From Micromonospora sediminicola (GTDB lineage Bacteria > Actinomycetota > Actinomycetes > Mycobacteriales > Micromonosporaceae): DNA of 64,000 bases. The position numbers and the translations under genes are program-made. Positions 16,917 to 26,133 of the stretch are shown piece after piece. Location of the stretch: assembly GCF_900089585.1 (NCBI RefSeq), contig NZ_FLRH01000004.1, positions 985,001 through 1,049,000 on the forward strand, in the 5' to 3' direction. The notes under the pieces are model-generated. The model saw only the letters and a program-made list of their open reading frames with translations, ran no database searches and was not told the DNA's origin. Numbering within the stretch: position 1 is the first letter of the stretch; each line of letters begins with the position of its first letter.

Positions 16917-18137
16917 TCAGCGGCCGAGCAGGATGTCCTGCACGTCCTTGAGCGCGGCGTCGACCTCGGCCTCGAAGTAGCCGCCGGGCACCAGCCCGAA
17001 GCGCAGCGTGTCGAGGTCCTTCGGGTTCACCGGCATCGGGTTGCGCCCCTGCATGCCGCCGAGCAGCGTCTCGAAGAACCGGTCGACCTGGTCCGGGTCG
17101 TACCCACTGCCGAACCGGCGGACCTGGAAGCTGCGCCGGATCTGGTCGACGCGGTAGAGGTCGCTGCCGGGCGGGCCGGCCATCGGCGGACCCACCATCG
17201 GCGGACCGGCGGCCGGCGGGCCGACCAGCGGCGGGCCGGTCATCGACGGGCCCGGACCGTAGCCCTGGTCCGGCGGGCCGTAGCCCGGCTCGGGGGCGCC
17301 GTAGCCCTGCTGCGGCAGCGCCGGCGGACCGGCCGGTCCGCGACCGCGCAGGTCACGCAGGTCACGCTCGGGCATGCGGATCTCGGCGGTCATGTCGGCG
17401 CGGCCGTGCCGCCCCGCCTCGAAACCGTCGAACCGCTCGTCCGGGCCGCCGTAGCCACCCGGACCGTTGTCCGGGCCGCCGTAGCCACCCGGACCGTTGT
17501 CCGGGCCGCCGTAGCCACCCGGACCGTTGTCCGGAGCGCCGTAGCCACCCGGGCCGTTGTCCGGGCCGCCGTAGCCACCGGGGCCGGGCGGGAGGCCACG
17601 CGGCGGCGGGCCACCGTGGCCGAGCGGGGCACCCGGGCCCATCGGACCGGGGCCACCCGGGCCGCGAGGCGCGTCGTAGCCGCCGCGCGGGGCGTCGTAC
17701 CCGCCGGCGAACGCGCCGGTCGGCTCGTCGTACCGGTTGCCGTAGCGGTCGGCGGGCGGGCCGGCCTGGGCCGGCATCTGCCGGGGCGGCATCGGCGGCT
17801 GGGGCACCGGGGACAGGCCGCGGTCGTCGCGCATCGGCGGGCCGAGCCGGTCGGCCATCCGGGGGTCGCCACCGCGCCCGCCGGGGACGCCGGAGCGCTC
17901 CTCCAGCTCGGCGAGCTGCCGCTCCACCCGGTCGAGGTGCAGGTCGACCTGCCACTCGTCGTAGCCGTTGAACCGGACCCGGAAGACGACGTCGTGGACC
18001 TCCTGGGAGGCCACGGGCGCGCCCACCGGCTGGCCGGCGAGGGTCGCCTCGACCCGGTCCAGGAAGGCGTCCACCTCGTCGACCTTGTATCCCCGGCGGA
18101 GCGCCTTACGCCGGAAACGCTGACCCTGACTCGCCAC
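16917..18137 (-). CDS. DivIVA-like protein with two domains split by a Gly/Pro-rich linker
   Basis: 406 residues. The N-terminus reads FRRKALRRGYKVDEVDAFLD, and the last 90 residues contain FQVRRFGSGYDPDQVDRFFE; both are DivIVA membrane-binding-type motifs (RGYxxxEVDxFL). Between them lies a ~200-residue Gly/Pro/Asp linker with PGGYGGPDNG repeats. AGGAG 5 bases before GTG 18137 sets the start. DivIVA-like proteins mark curved membrane and polar growth sites; a scaffold role is inferred. It lies 23 bp after rlmN. Confidence 0.8.
   Translation of the reverse strand: MASQGQRFRRKALRRGYKVDEVDAFLDRVEATLAGQPVGAPVASQEVHDVVFRVRFNGYDEWQVDLHLDRVERQLAELEERSGVPGGRGGDPRMADRLGPPMRDDRGLSPVPQPPMPPRQMPAQAGPPADRYGNRYDEPTGAFAGGYDAPRGGYDAPRGPGGPGPMGPGAPLGHGGPPPRGLPPGPGGYGGPDNGPGGYGAPDNGPGGYGGPDNGPGGYGGPDNGPGGYGGPDERFDGFEAGRHGRADMTAEIRMPERDLRDLRGRGPAGPPALPQQGYGAPEPGYGPPDQGYGPGPSMTGPPLVGPPAAGPPMVGPPMAGPPGSDLYRVDQIRRSFQVRRFGSGYDPDQVDRFFETLLGGMQGRNPMPVNPKDLDTLRFGLVPGGYFEAEVDAALKDVQDILLGR
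17439..17580 (-). repeat. 30-bp coding tandem repeat (PGGYGGPDNG)
   Basis: Consecutive 30-bp units at 17461, 17491, 17521 and 17551, plus a partial unit before; the first two are identical. They encode ten-residue Gly/Tyr/Asp repeats in the linker of the DivIVA-like protein. Likely variable in length between strains. Confidence 0.85.
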
Positions 18138-18159
18138 TATGTCTCCTGGTCTCGTACCG

Positions 18160-19305
18160 CTACGCCGTTGCCGCGCGTGAGTCGCTGTCCGTGTCCTCGG
18201 CGGCGGCGAGCTGCCCACACGCCCCGTCGATCTCGCGCCCCCGGGTGTCCCGCACCGTCGTGGACACCCCGGCGTCGCGCAACCGCCGGACGAACTCCCG
18301 CTCGACCGGCTTCGGGCTGGCGTCCCAGCGGCTGCCCGGAGTCGGGTTGAGCGGGATCAGGTTCACGTGGGCCAACTTGCCGGCCAGCAGCCGCCCGAGC
18401 AGATCGGCTCTCCACGGCTGGTCGTTCACGTCCTTGATCATCGCGTACTCGATGGACACGCGACGCCCCGTCGTGGCCGCGTAGTCCCACGCCGCGTCCA
18501 GCACCTCGGACACCTTCCAGCGCTGGTTGACCGGGACGAGTTCGTCGCGCAGCTCATCATCGGGGGCGTGCAGCGACAACGCAAGGGTCACCGAGAGGTC
18601 TTCGCTGGCCAGTCGGCGGATGGCCGGGACCAGCCCGACCGTGGAAACGGTGATGTGCCGCTGGGACAGGCCGAGCCCCTCGGGCGCCGGCGCGACCAGG
18701 CGGCGGATCGCCGCGACCACCCGCGCGTAGTTGGCCAGCGGCTCGCCCATGCCCATGAACACCACGTGCGACAGCCGCGGCGGTGAGCCGGCCACCACCC
18801 CGGAGGCGGCCACCCCGGCCAGGTAGACGGCCTGGTCGACGATCTCCGCGGTGGACAGGTTGCGGGTCAGCCCGGCCTGGCCGGTGGCGCAGAACGGGCA
18901 GGCCATGCCGCAGCCGGCCTGGCTGGAGATGCAGACGGTGACCCGGTCCGGGTAACCCATCAGCACGCTCTCCACCAGCGAGCCGTCGTGCAGCCGCCAG
19001 AGCGCCTTGCGGGTCGCGCCGTCGTCGCAGGCCAGCTCGCGGACCGGGGTGAGCAGCGTGGGCAGCAGCGTGCCGGCCAGCCGCTCGCGGGTCGCCGCCG
19101 GCAGGTCGGTCATCCGCTCCGGGTCGCGCACCAGGCGCCCGAAGTAGTGGTTGGAGACCTGCTTGGCGCGGAACGCCGGTTCGCCCAGCTCGGTGACGAG
19201 CGCCTGCCGGCCCGGCAGGTCCAGGTCGGCGAGGTGGCGGGGAGGCATCGCGGGCTTGCGGCCGCGGGCGTCGGGGTCTACGGAGATCAGCGGGAGGCTC
19301 GTCAT
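18160..19305 (-). CDS. rlmN: Dual-specificity 23S rRNA/tRNA methyltransferase RlmN
   Basis: 381 residues. Radical SAM enzyme that methylates C2 of A2503 in 23S rRNA (and A37 of some tRNAs) by a ping-pong mechanism. The cluster motif is CGMACPFC, GMGEPLANY is the SAM-binding GGE-like motif, and the C-terminal catalytic cysteine is in GREIDGACGQL. ATG 19305 begins MTSLPLISVDPDA. The gene sits between cdsA and the DivIVA-like gene on the same strand. Confidence 0.95.
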   Translation of the reverse strand: MTSLPLISVDPDARGRKPAMPPRHLADLDLPGRQALVTELGEPAFRAKQVSNHYFGRLVRDPERMTDLPAATRERLAGTLLPTLLTPVRELACDDGATRKALWRLHDGSLVESVLMGYPDRVTVCISSQAGCGMACPFCATGQAGLTRNLSTAEIVDQAVYLAGVAASGVVAGSPPRLSHVVFMGMGEPLANYARVVAAIRRLVAPAPEGLGLSQRHITVSTVGLVPAIRRLASEDLSVTLALSLHAPDDELRDELVPVNQRWKVSEVLDAAWDYAATTGRRVSIEYAMIKDVNDQPWRADLLGRLLAGKLAHVNLIPLNPTPGSRWDASPKPVEREFVRRLRDAGVSTTVRDTRGREIDGACGQLAAAEDTDSDSRAATA

Positions 19306-19409
19306 GGCGCGTCCAGTCTGACACGCGTCCGACCGGACGCACCCGTCCGTGGGTGCCGAATCGTCCCCGTCCGGCCGGTCCGGCCCGCGACGCCGCCGTG
19401 ATCCATCCC

Positions 19410-20687
19410 TCAGCCCACCACCGGCACGAAGACCGCCAGCAGCAGATACGCCGTCGGCACCGCGAACAGGATCGAGTCGAGCCGGTCCATCAGGCCGCCG
19501 TGCCCGGGCAGCAGGTTGCTCATGTCCTTGACCCCGAGATCCCGCTTGATCATCGACTCGGCGAGGTCGCCGAGCACCGCCGCGCAGGAGATCGCCATTC
19601 CGAACAGGGCGCCCCACCAGGGGGCCACGTCGAACAGCAGCCACAGCAGCACGGCGCTGCCCGCCGCCGCGGCCGTGACCGAGCCGGCGAAGCCCTCCCA
19701 GGACTTCTTCGGGCTGATCGTCGGCGCCATCGGGTGCTTGCCGAACGCCACCCCGGCGGCGTACCCGCCGGTGTCGGAGAGCACCACCGCCACCAGCGTG
19801 ACCAGCACCCGCAGGTGCCCGTCGTCGGGCGCCGCCGCGAGCAGGGCCGCGAAGCCGGCCAGGAAGGGCACGTACACCGCGATCAGGGTGGCCGCGGTCA
19901 GGTCGCGCTGGTAGTTGCCGGGCCCGTCACCCAACCGCCAGATCATCGTGCCCAGCACGGTGACCAGCAGCCCGAGGCAGAGCGCGTCCGGGCCGGCGAA
20001 CCAGGCCAGCCCGACCGTGAGCACGCCGCCGGCGACCAGCGGCACCAGCGGCGGGTGGGCGCCGCTGCGGCGGACCGCCCGGGCCATCTCCCCGATGCCG
20101 ATGGCCACGGCGGCGGCCAGCACGGCGAGGAACGCCGGCAGGAAGAAGAACAGCGGCACCACGATCGCCGCGCCGAGGGCCACCCCGACGCCGATCGCGG
20201 CCGGCAGGTTACGGCCGGCCCGCGACGCCCCGGGCACGGCGGTCGGGGGCCGCTCCGCGCTCGCCCGTCGACGGCCCCGGGCCCGGCGGCCGGCCGGTGG
20301 CTCGGGCGCCGTCTCGTCGCGTACCGGCTCGTCACGCACCGGGGGGATCTGGGCGGTCGGGTACTCGTCGTCCGGCCGGTCCCCACCCCACGCGCCGCGC
20401 CCGCCGGGCGCCGGCTCGTCCCGGCGGTCGCGCCCCGCGGCCCGGGGTTCGTCGTACGGCGGCGCGGCGTCGTGGCGTCGGGTCGTCCCCGGGTACGGGT
20501 CGGCGACCGGGCGCGCGTACGTCTCCGGGCGCGCGTAGGCGCCCGCGTCGGCGGGGTGCGGACGGGTGCCCGGGCCGGGGCGCTGCCACGGGCCGGGTTC
20601 GAGATCGGTCTCCGGCCAGGGCAGCGCGGGCGCCGGGCGGTCCCAGCCGCGCGGCTCGGCGCCGCCGTAGGGGTCGGGGTGGGACAT
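19410..20687 (-). CDS. cdsA: Phosphatidate cytidylyltransferase CdsA
   Basis: 425 residues. Integral membrane enzyme making CDP-diacylglycerol from CTP and phosphatidate for phospholipid synthesis. The C-terminal signature is visible as SMIKRDLGVKDMS then LLPGHGGLMDRLDS, matching S-x-x-K-R-x4-K-D-x8-H-G-G-x-x-D-R. The first ~150 residues are a hydrophilic Pro/Arg/Asp-rich extension not needed for catalysis, typical of actinobacterial CdsA. Around eight helices follow. It lies downstream of frr but beyond a hairpin, so it probably has its own promoter in 20688-20880. Confidence 0.93.
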   Translation of the reverse strand: MSHPDPYGGAEPRGWDRPAPALPWPETDLEPGPWQRPGPGTRPHPADAGAYARPETYARPVADPYPGTTRRHDAAPPYDEPRAAGRDRRDEPAPGGRGAWGGDRPDDEYPTAQIPPVRDEPVRDETAPEPPAGRRARGRRRASAERPPTAVPGASRAGRNLPAAIGVGVALGAAIVVPLFFFLPAFLAVLAAAVAIGIGEMARAVRRSGAHPPLVPLVAGGVLTVGLAWFAGPDALCLGLLVTVLGTMIWRLGDGPGNYQRDLTAATLIAVYVPFLAGFAALLAAAPDDGHLRVLVTLVAVVLSDTGGYAAGVAFGKHPMAPTISPKKSWEGFAGSVTAAAAGSAVLLWLLFDVAPWWGALFGMAISCAAVLGDLAESMIKRDLGVKDMSNLLPGHGGLMDRLDSILFAVPTAYLLLAVFVPVVG

Positions 20688-20880
20688 CACGCACCGGCAG
20701 ACGGTACGAAAGCCACCACATGACGCAAGACCAAAACCATCCCCTACCGGCGTGAGACTTCCTGTTGACCGACCGACGGCCGGGCGACTCCCGCCGTTCA
20801 CCCGGTGGTGGTCGGGAATCGTGCCGAGCCTACTGCACCCGGGAAGCGCCGAGGGTGGACGCCGCCGGGCACGACGACGG

Positions 20881-20918
20881 CACCGGGCCGCCGCCCGGGG
20901 TCGGGCGGCGGCGGCGCG
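20881..20918 (-). terminator. Hairpin downstream of frr
   Basis: CCGCCGCCCG and CGGGCGGCGG form the core of a long stem that extends with CACCG/CGGTG. It lies 25 bp after the frr stop on the minus strand. Confidence 0.6.
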
Positions 20919-20942
20919 GTGCCGTCACGGTACGCGGGCCGC

Positions 20943-21500
20943 TCAGACCTCGAGCAGCTCGCTCTCCTTGTGCTTGACCAGTTCGTCGACGGTGCCGACG
21001 AAGCGCTGGGTCAGGTCGTCCAGCTCCTTCTCCGCGCGCCGGCCCTCGTCCTCGCCGACCTCGCCGTCCTTGACCAGGCGGTCCAGCTCCTCCTTGGCCT
21101 TGCGGCGGGTGTTGCGGACGGCCACCTTGGCCTCCTCGCCCTTGTGCCGGGCGACCTTGATCATCTCGCGGCGGCGCTCCTCGGTCATCTGCGGGAGCAC
21201 GATGCGCAGCTGGTTGCCCTCGTTGTTCGGGTTGACCCCGAGGTCCGAGTCGCGGATCGCCTTTTCCATCGCGTTGGTCTGCGAGTTGTCGTACGGCTTG
21301 ATGATCACCATGCGCGGCTCGGGCACCGCGATGGACGCCATCTGCGGCAGCGGGGTGGGGCTGCCGTAGTAGTCGATGAGGATCCGGGAGAACATGGCGG
21401 CGTTGGCGCGACCGGTGCGGATCCCGCCGAACTCCTCCTTGGCGTGCTCGATCGCACGCTCCATCTTCTCCTCCGCCTCGAGGAGGGTGTCGTCGATCAC
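20943..21500 (-). CDS. frr: Ribosome recycling factor
   Basis: 185 residues, the family length. Splits post-termination ribosomes together with EF-G. Recognised by RTGRANAAMFSRILIDYYG near residue 28, then PNNEGNQLRIVLPQMTEERR (two-part tip region) and the long coiled-coil helix at the C-terminus (KHKGEEAKVAVRNTRRKA). GTG 21500 is preceded by GAGGAGA. It follows pyrH in the conserved order rpsB-tsf-pyrH-frr-cdsA. Confidence 0.97.
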   Translation of the reverse strand: MIDDTLLEAEEKMERAIEHAKEEFGGIRTGRANAAMFSRILIDYYGSPTPLPQMASIAVPEPRMVIIKPYDNSQTNAMEKAIRDSDLGVNPNNEGNQLRIVLPQMTEERRREMIKVARHKGEEAKVAVRNTRRKAKEELDRLVKDGEVGEDEGRRAEKELDDLTQRFVGTVDELVKHKESELLEV

Positions 21501-21585
21501 CGGTCTCCTCGCCTCCTTCTGTCGCTCGTCGTGGGCTGTGCTGGTGCTGCAGTGGCAGAGGACCGCTGCCGGTCCGGCGGGCCGG

Positions 21586-22353
21586 TCAGGCGGTGATCAG
21601 CGTGCCGATCTTCTCACCGCCGACGGCACGGACGATCGTGTCGTCGCCCTGGGCGCCGAAGACCAGCATCGGCAGGCCGTTCTCCATGCAGAGGCTGAAC
21701 GCGGCGGCGTCGGCCACCCGCAGGTTACGGCGCAGCACCTCGGAGAAGGTGATCGAGTCGAGCTTGCTCGCCGTCGGGTCGATCCGGGGGTCGGCGGTGT
21801 AGACCGCGTCCACGCCGTTCTTGCTCATCAGCACCACGTCCGCGCGGATCTCCAGCGCCCGCTGGGCGGCCACCGTGTCGGTGGAGAAGTAGGGCATCCC
21901 GGCGCCCGCGCCGAAGATCACCACGCGGCCCTTCTCCAGGTGCCGGATCGCGCGCAGCGGGATGTACGGCTCGGCGACCTGGGCCATGGTGATGGCGCTC
22001 TGCACCCGGGTCTCGATGCCCTCCTTCTCCAGGAAGTCCTGGAGCGCGAGGCAGTTCATCACCGTGCCGAGCATGCCCATGTAGTCGGCGCGGGCCCGGT
22101 CCATGCCCCGCTTCTGCAGCTCGGCGCCGCGGAAGAAGTTGCCGCCGCCGACCACCACGGAGACCTGCACGCCGCGGCGGACCACGGTGGCGATCTGCCG
22201 GGCGATGCCCTGCACGACGTCCGGGTCGACGCCGATCGCGCCGCCGCCGAAGACCTCACCGGAGAGCTTCAGCACCACCCGACGGGACCGACCGGGCGGA
22301 GGGGCGGTCGGATCGTCCGCCGCCAGGCTCCGGTCACTCACAACCTGCGTCAT
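21586..22353 (-). CDS. pyrH: Uridylate kinase
   Basis: 255 residues. Hexameric amino-acid-kinase-fold enzyme phosphorylating UMP to UDP. Motifs: RVVLKLSGEVFGG near residue 25, VVGGGNFFRG, GRVVIFGAGAGMPYFSTDT (nucleotide and UMP sites), and DAVYTADPR. A ~20-residue N-terminal extension is usual in actinobacteria. A hairpin at 22421-22464 separates it from tsf. Confidence 0.97.
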   Translation of the reverse strand: MTQVVSDRSLAADDPTAPPPGRSRRVVLKLSGEVFGGGAIGVDPDVVQGIARQIATVVRRGVQVSVVVGGGNFFRGAELQKRGMDRARADYMGMLGTVMNCLALQDFLEKEGIETRVQSAITMAQVAEPYIPLRAIRHLEKGRVVIFGAGAGMPYFSTDTVAAQRALEIRADVVLMSKNGVDAVYTADPRIDPTASKLDSITFSEVLRRNLRVADAAAFSLCMENGLPMLVFGAQGDDTIVRAVGGEKIGTLITA

Positions 22354-22420
22354 CCGCCCCGCCCCTTCTCCCCGCGCGCCGCGCGGGCCTCGCGTACGTG
22401 CCCCTGCAGACCCTATGTGA

Positions 22421-22464
22421 CGAGGAGGCCGCGGTGCCTGTCGCGTACACCGGCGGCCTCCTCG
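22421..22464 (-). terminator. Hairpin between tsf and pyrH
   Basis: CGAGGAGGCCGC (22421-22432) pairs perfectly with GCGGCCTCCTCG (22453-22464), loop 20. It follows the tsf stop on the minus strand and could limit readthrough into pyrH. Confidence 0.7.
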
Positions 22465-22509
22465 TCGACGTTCTCCCTGCGCCCGGGCTCAGCGGCCCGG
22501 AGCGGCGGC

Positions 22510-23337
22510 TCAGGCCTGGCCGACCTCGAACCGCACGAAGCGGGTCACCTCGATGCCGGCGTCGGCCAGCACCTGCTTGACGGTCTTCTTGTTGTCGGCG
22601 ACCGCGGCCTGCTCCAGCAGGACGAAGTCCTTGAAGAAGGCGTTGACCCGACCCTCGACGATCTTCGGCAGCGCCGCCTCGGGCTTGTTCTCCTCGCGGG
22701 CGGTCTGCTCGGCGATCCGCCGCTCGGACTCGACGGTCTCGGCCGGCACCTCGTCGCGGGTGAGGTACTTCGGCCGCATCGCGGCGATCTGCATGGCCAC
22801 GCCACGCGCGTCGGCGTCGGCCGCCTCGTCGGTCTTGCCGGAGAACTGCACCAGCACGCCGACCGCCGGGGGCAGGTCCTGGCTCTTGCGGTGCAGGTAG
22901 ACCGCGGTGGTGCCGTCGAGCTTGGCGAAGCGGTTCAGCACCAGCTTCTCGCCGATCTTGGCGGACTGCTCCTGGATCAGGTCGGCCACGCTCTTGCCGT
23001 CGATGGTGCTGGCGAGCAGCTCCTCGGCGTTGGTGGCGCCGCTGGCCACACCGTGCTCGACCAGCTGCTGGGCCAGCGCGATGAAGGCGTCGTTCTTGGC
23101 GACGAAGTCGGTCTCGCAGTTGAGCTCCAGCAGCGCCTGGCCGGAGTGGGCGATGAGACCGTTGGCGGCGGTGCGGCCGGCCCGCTTGCCGACGTCCTTC
23201 GCGCCCTTGACGCGCAGGATCTCGACGGCCTTGTCGAAGTCGCCCTCGGCCTCGGTCAGCGCCTTCTTGGAGTCCATCATGCCGGCGCCGGTGAGGTCGC
23301 GGAGCTTCTTGACGTCCGCGGCGGTGAAGTTGGACAT
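22510..23337 (-). CDS. tsf: Elongation factor Ts
   Basis: 275 residues. Nucleotide exchange factor for EF-Tu. The UBA-like N-terminus reads FTAADVKKLRDLTGAGMMD and is followed by the EF-Tu-contact motif LNCETDFVAKND. ATG 23337 follows a purine-rich GAAGAGAGAG. Co-directional with rpsB, with a hairpin in the 129-bp gap. Confidence 0.97.
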   Translation of the reverse strand: MSNFTAADVKKLRDLTGAGMMDSKKALTEAEGDFDKAVEILRVKGAKDVGKRAGRTAANGLIAHSGQALLELNCETDFVAKNDAFIALAQQLVEHGVASGATNAEELLASTIDGKSVADLIQEQSAKIGEKLVLNRFAKLDGTTAVYLHRKSQDLPPAVGVLVQFSGKTDEAADADARGVAMQIAAMRPKYLTRDEVPAETVESERRIAEQTAREENKPEAALPKIVEGRVNAFFKDFVLLEQAAVADNKKTVKQVLADAGIEVTRFVRFEVGQA

Positions 23338-23413
23338 GACTCTCTCTTCGGTGTCAGTGAGATGGTCTGGGTGCCCGGTTACCCGGATCCGGGCCGGTTC
23401 TGCCCGGCGTACC

Positions 23414-23460
23414 CGTCGCGTCCCCAACCGCCCGGGAAACCGGACGGCGGGGACGCGACG
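23414..23460 (-). terminator. Hairpin between rpsB and tsf
   Basis: CGTCGCGTCCCC (23414-23425) pairs with GGGGACGCGACG (23449-23460) directly after the rpsB stop. It may be an attenuator that sets the S2 to EF-Ts ratio. Confidence 0.7.
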
Positions 23461-23466
23461 GCGAGA

Positions 23467-24333
23467 TCACTCCGCGGCGGCGGTCGCCGGCTGCTCGGCG
23501 GCCGGCGCGGCCGGCTCGGCGGCGGCGGGCTGCTCGTCGGCCTTCTTCGGCTCCTCGAGCAGCTCGCGCTCCCACTCGGCCAGCGGCTCGTCGGCGCCGA
23601 CCTGGCCCGCCTCGGGCTTCTCGTCGGCGCCCCGGTTGCGGCCGGAGCGGGCGATCAGACCGTCGGCGACGGCGGCGGCGACGACCTTGGTCAGCAGCTC
23701 GGCCGAGCGGATGGCGTCGTCGTTGCCCGGGATCGGGAAGTCGACCTCGTCCGGGTCGCAGTTGGTGTCGAGCACCGCGATCACCGGGATGCCCAGCTTG
23801 CGGGCCTCGTCGACGGCGATGTGCTCCTTCTTGGTGTCGACGATCCAGACCGCGGCCGGGAGCTTCTGCATGTCCCGCAGACCACCGAGGGTCTTGGTGA
23901 GCTTGATCTTCTCGCGGGAGAGCTGGAGGGTCTCCTTCTTGGTGTAACCGGCGGCGGTGCCGCTCAGGTCACCCAGGGCCTCGAGCTCCTTCATCCGCTG
24001 CAGCCGCTTGTACACGGTCTGGAAGTTGGTCAGCATGCCACCGAGCCAGCGGTGGTTGACGTACGGCTGGCCGACCCGGGTCGCCTGCTCGGCGATGGCC
24101 TCCTGGGCCTGCTTCTTGGTGCCGACGAACAGGATGCTGCCGCCGCCCGCGACGGTGGTGCGCACGAACTCGTACGCCTTCTCGATGTAGTCGAGCGTCT
24201 GGCGCAGGTCGATGATGTAGATACCGTTGCGCTCGGTGAAGATGAAGCGCTTCATCTTCGGGTTCCAGCGCCGGGTCTGGTGCCCGAAGTGCACACCGCT
24301 CTCCAGCAGCTGACGCATGGTCACGACGGCCAT
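23467..24333 (-). CDS. rpsB: 30S ribosomal protein S2
   Basis: 288 residues. Recognised by MRQLLESGVHFGHQTRRWNP near the start, then FIFTERNGIYIIDLRQTL, and HRWLGGMLTNFQT. The last ~50 residues are an Ala/Glu/Pro-rich extension common in actinobacterial S2. ATG 24333 is followed by AVVTMRQLL. The ~230 bp upstream carry a leader without other genes. Confidence 0.97.
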   Translation of the reverse strand: MAVVTMRQLLESGVHFGHQTRRWNPKMKRFIFTERNGIYIIDLRQTLDYIEKAYEFVRTTVAGGGSILFVGTKKQAQEAIAEQATRVGQPYVNHRWLGGMLTNFQTVYKRLQRMKELEALGDLSGTAAGYTKKETLQLSREKIKLTKTLGGLRDMQKLPAAVWIVDTKKEHIAVDEARKLGIPVIAVLDTNCDPDEVDFPIPGNDDAIRSAELLTKVVAAAVADGLIARSGRNRGADEKPEAGQVGADEPLAEWERELLEEPKKADEQPAAAEPAAPAAEQPATAAAE

Positions 24334-24567
24334 GGTGGGTACTCCTACTTTGTCCCTGGTTGTCCGTCCGGTCGGCGACCGGACGCCTGGCGCCCGGTCG
24401 CCGGCCAGGGTGGGCCCGGTGCGGAACCGGGACCAGGGAGGCCGTCGCCCCACGGGAGGACCGTGGAGAGGGCGCGCGAGGTCGACCGCGCGAGGCGGTC
24501 GCCAGTCGACCAGTGTACGCGCCTTCTCCGCACCCCGGCCCCGGGGTGCGTTTCCTCCCCGCCCGGG

Positions 24568-25557
24568 TCAGCGGGCGGCGAGGGCCGCGGCCAGGAAGAG
24601 CACCAGGCCGACGGTCAGGTACGCCGTCGGCGGGCGGAGCCAACCCCGACTGCCGTCGGCGAGCGCCAGCCCGCCGGTGCGCAGCCCGTACAGGCCGGCG
24701 CCGAAGATCGGCAGCCCGACCACCAGGAACGTCCCCACCACCACGTGCGACGTGGACACCGGGTCGCCCACCAGCCCGTGCAGCAGCACCCGCAACGCCG
24801 GCACCTCCAGCACCAGCACCAGCGCCGCCAGCAGCACCGCGAGCGCCGGGCGCCGGGTCCGGTAGACGCCGTCACCCGGCGGCGGCCCGTCCGTCCGGGG
24901 CACCACCGACGGCATCGGGCCGGTCGGCATCTCCAGCGGGTTCGGCGGCGCCGCCGACTCCGCCGGCCCGCCGGGACGCTCACCGATGGTCAGCGGGGTG
25001 GCCGAGCCCGGACCCGGCCGGCCGCCCAGCGACATCTGGGTGCCGCCGGTCGCGCCGGTGTCGACGATCGGGTAGCCGCCCAGCGGCCCGGGTCGCGCCG
25101 GGTCGACCCCGCCCACGAGACCGTCACCGCCGCGCGCGCCGAACGCGTCGGCGCCGCGCGACCCGCCGCCGAGCGGGTCGGCGACCGGGGCCGAGGCGCC
25201 GCCGAGCGGGGTCGACGTGCCGTGCGACGCGGTGCCGAGCGCGTCGACGCCGCTGCGGGAGAGCGCATCCTCACCGCCCTGCGCCTCGCGCGCCGCCCGC
25301 CGGCCGGCCCGGCCGGGCAGCTCGCCGGAGACCTCCGGGTCGTCCGGACGCTGCGACCGCCAGCCGCTGGTGTCGTCGACCAGCGGGTCGGCGGTGGAGT
25401 AACCCCCGTACCGGCTCTCACCGGCGCGCTGCTCCGGGGCGCGGTAGTCGTCGTCGCGGTAGCGCGGCTCGCCCGCGGCGCGCCACTCCGACTCGTACCC
25501 GCGCTCGCCCCAACGCGACCCCTGCTGATCCTCGGGATAGCTCCGTCGTCCGTCCAC
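24568..25557 (-). CDS. Actinobacterial membrane protein with long disordered N-terminus
   Basis: 329 residues. From GTG 25557 (MDGRRSYPEDQQGSRWGERG) about 220 residues are hydrophilic and rich in Arg, Gly, Asp and Pro, then a C-terminal domain with three to four hydrophobic helices (ALAVLLAALVLVLEVPAL, HVVVGTFLVVGLPIFGAGLY, YLTVGLVLFLAAALAA). No known domain recognised. TACCGT precedes the GTG without a Shine-Dalgarno, suggesting leaderless expression. Divergent from yraN. Longer minus-strand readings upstream are shadows of yraN. Confidence 0.65.
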   Translation of the reverse strand: MDGRRSYPEDQQGSRWGERGYESEWRAAGEPRYRDDDYRAPEQRAGESRYGGYSTADPLVDDTSGWRSQRPDDPEVSGELPGRAGRRAAREAQGGEDALSRSGVDALGTASHGTSTPLGGASAPVADPLGGGSRGADAFGARGGDGLVGGVDPARPGPLGGYPIVDTGATGGTQMSLGGRPGPGSATPLTIGERPGGPAESAAPPNPLEMPTGPMPSVVPRTDGPPPGDGVYRTRRPALAVLLAALVLVLEVPALRVLLHGLVGDPVSTSHVVVGTFLVVGLPIFGAGLYGLRTGGLALADGSRGWLRPPTAYLTVGLVLFLAAALAAR

Positions 25558-25773
25558 GACGGGCACGGTATGCGACCGGCACCAGCCGCGCCATTCGGGC
25601 CGACCGGAACATCGCGCCAGCTCGGGGCGGCCCCGGCCGGCTCCGAGCCGCCGTGGGGTGATTCGGTGGCACATCGGCCGGAAGATCGTGGTCCCGTCCA
25701 CAAGTCGGATCTCGTCCACAGGTCGGACGCCGGCGGCACGCGCCGCCCGGCCGCCGGTCGCAACCTGACCGGC

Positions 25774-26133
25774 ATGACGAACCGGAACCAGGCCGTCGGG
25801 GCGTACGGCGAGCGGTGCGCGTTGCGGCACCTGATCGAGAGCGGCCTGCGGCCGGTCGCCCGCAACTGGCGCCGCCCCGACGGGGAGATCGACATCATCG
25901 CCTGGGAGGGGCCGGTCCTCGCCTTCTGCGAGGTGAAGACCCGGCGCACCGAGCGGTACGGCGCCCCCGTCGAGGCCGTGGTCCGGGCCAAGGCCCGCCG
26001 GCTGCGTGGCCTGGCCGTCCGCTGGCTCGCCGAGACCGGCACCACCGCCGACGAGGTCCGCTTCGACGTGCTCTCGGTCCGGCTGCCGGTCACCGGCCGG
26101 GCCCAGGTCGAACACCTGCGGGGCGCGTTCTGA
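25774..26133 (+). CDS. YraN/UPF0102 family nuclease-fold protein
   Basis: 119 residues. The RecB/Holliday-resolvase-like fold is visible as GERCALRHLIESGLRPVARNW, then DGEIDIIAW and LAFCEVKTRR, the D-x(n)-E-x-K catalytic pattern. Biochemical role unproven, but the gene is regularly next to comM and dprA in DNA-uptake clusters, as here (1 bp from comM). Just upstream (25693-25729) a short tandem repeat GTCCACAAGTCGG / GTCCACAGGTCGG occurs in the promoter region. Confidence 0.88.
   Translation: MTNRNQAVGAYGERCALRHLIESGLRPVARNWRRPDGEIDIIAWEGPVLAFCEVKTRRTERYGAPVEAVVRAKARRLRGLAVRWLAETGTTADEVRFDVLSVRLPVTGRAQVEHLRGAF

Noticed and set aside
17439..17580. Regular 30-bp repeats as a CRISPR array
   Set aside because: Units are contiguous with no spacers and encode in-frame Gly/Tyr repeats in a DivIVA-like protein.
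21376..26133. Very long plus-strand open frame opposite pyrH, tsf, rpsB and the membrane gene
   Set aside because: It is antisense to well-conserved genes and composed of Arg/Gly/Asp/Val-rich shadow sequence; only its last 120 codons (yraN) are real.
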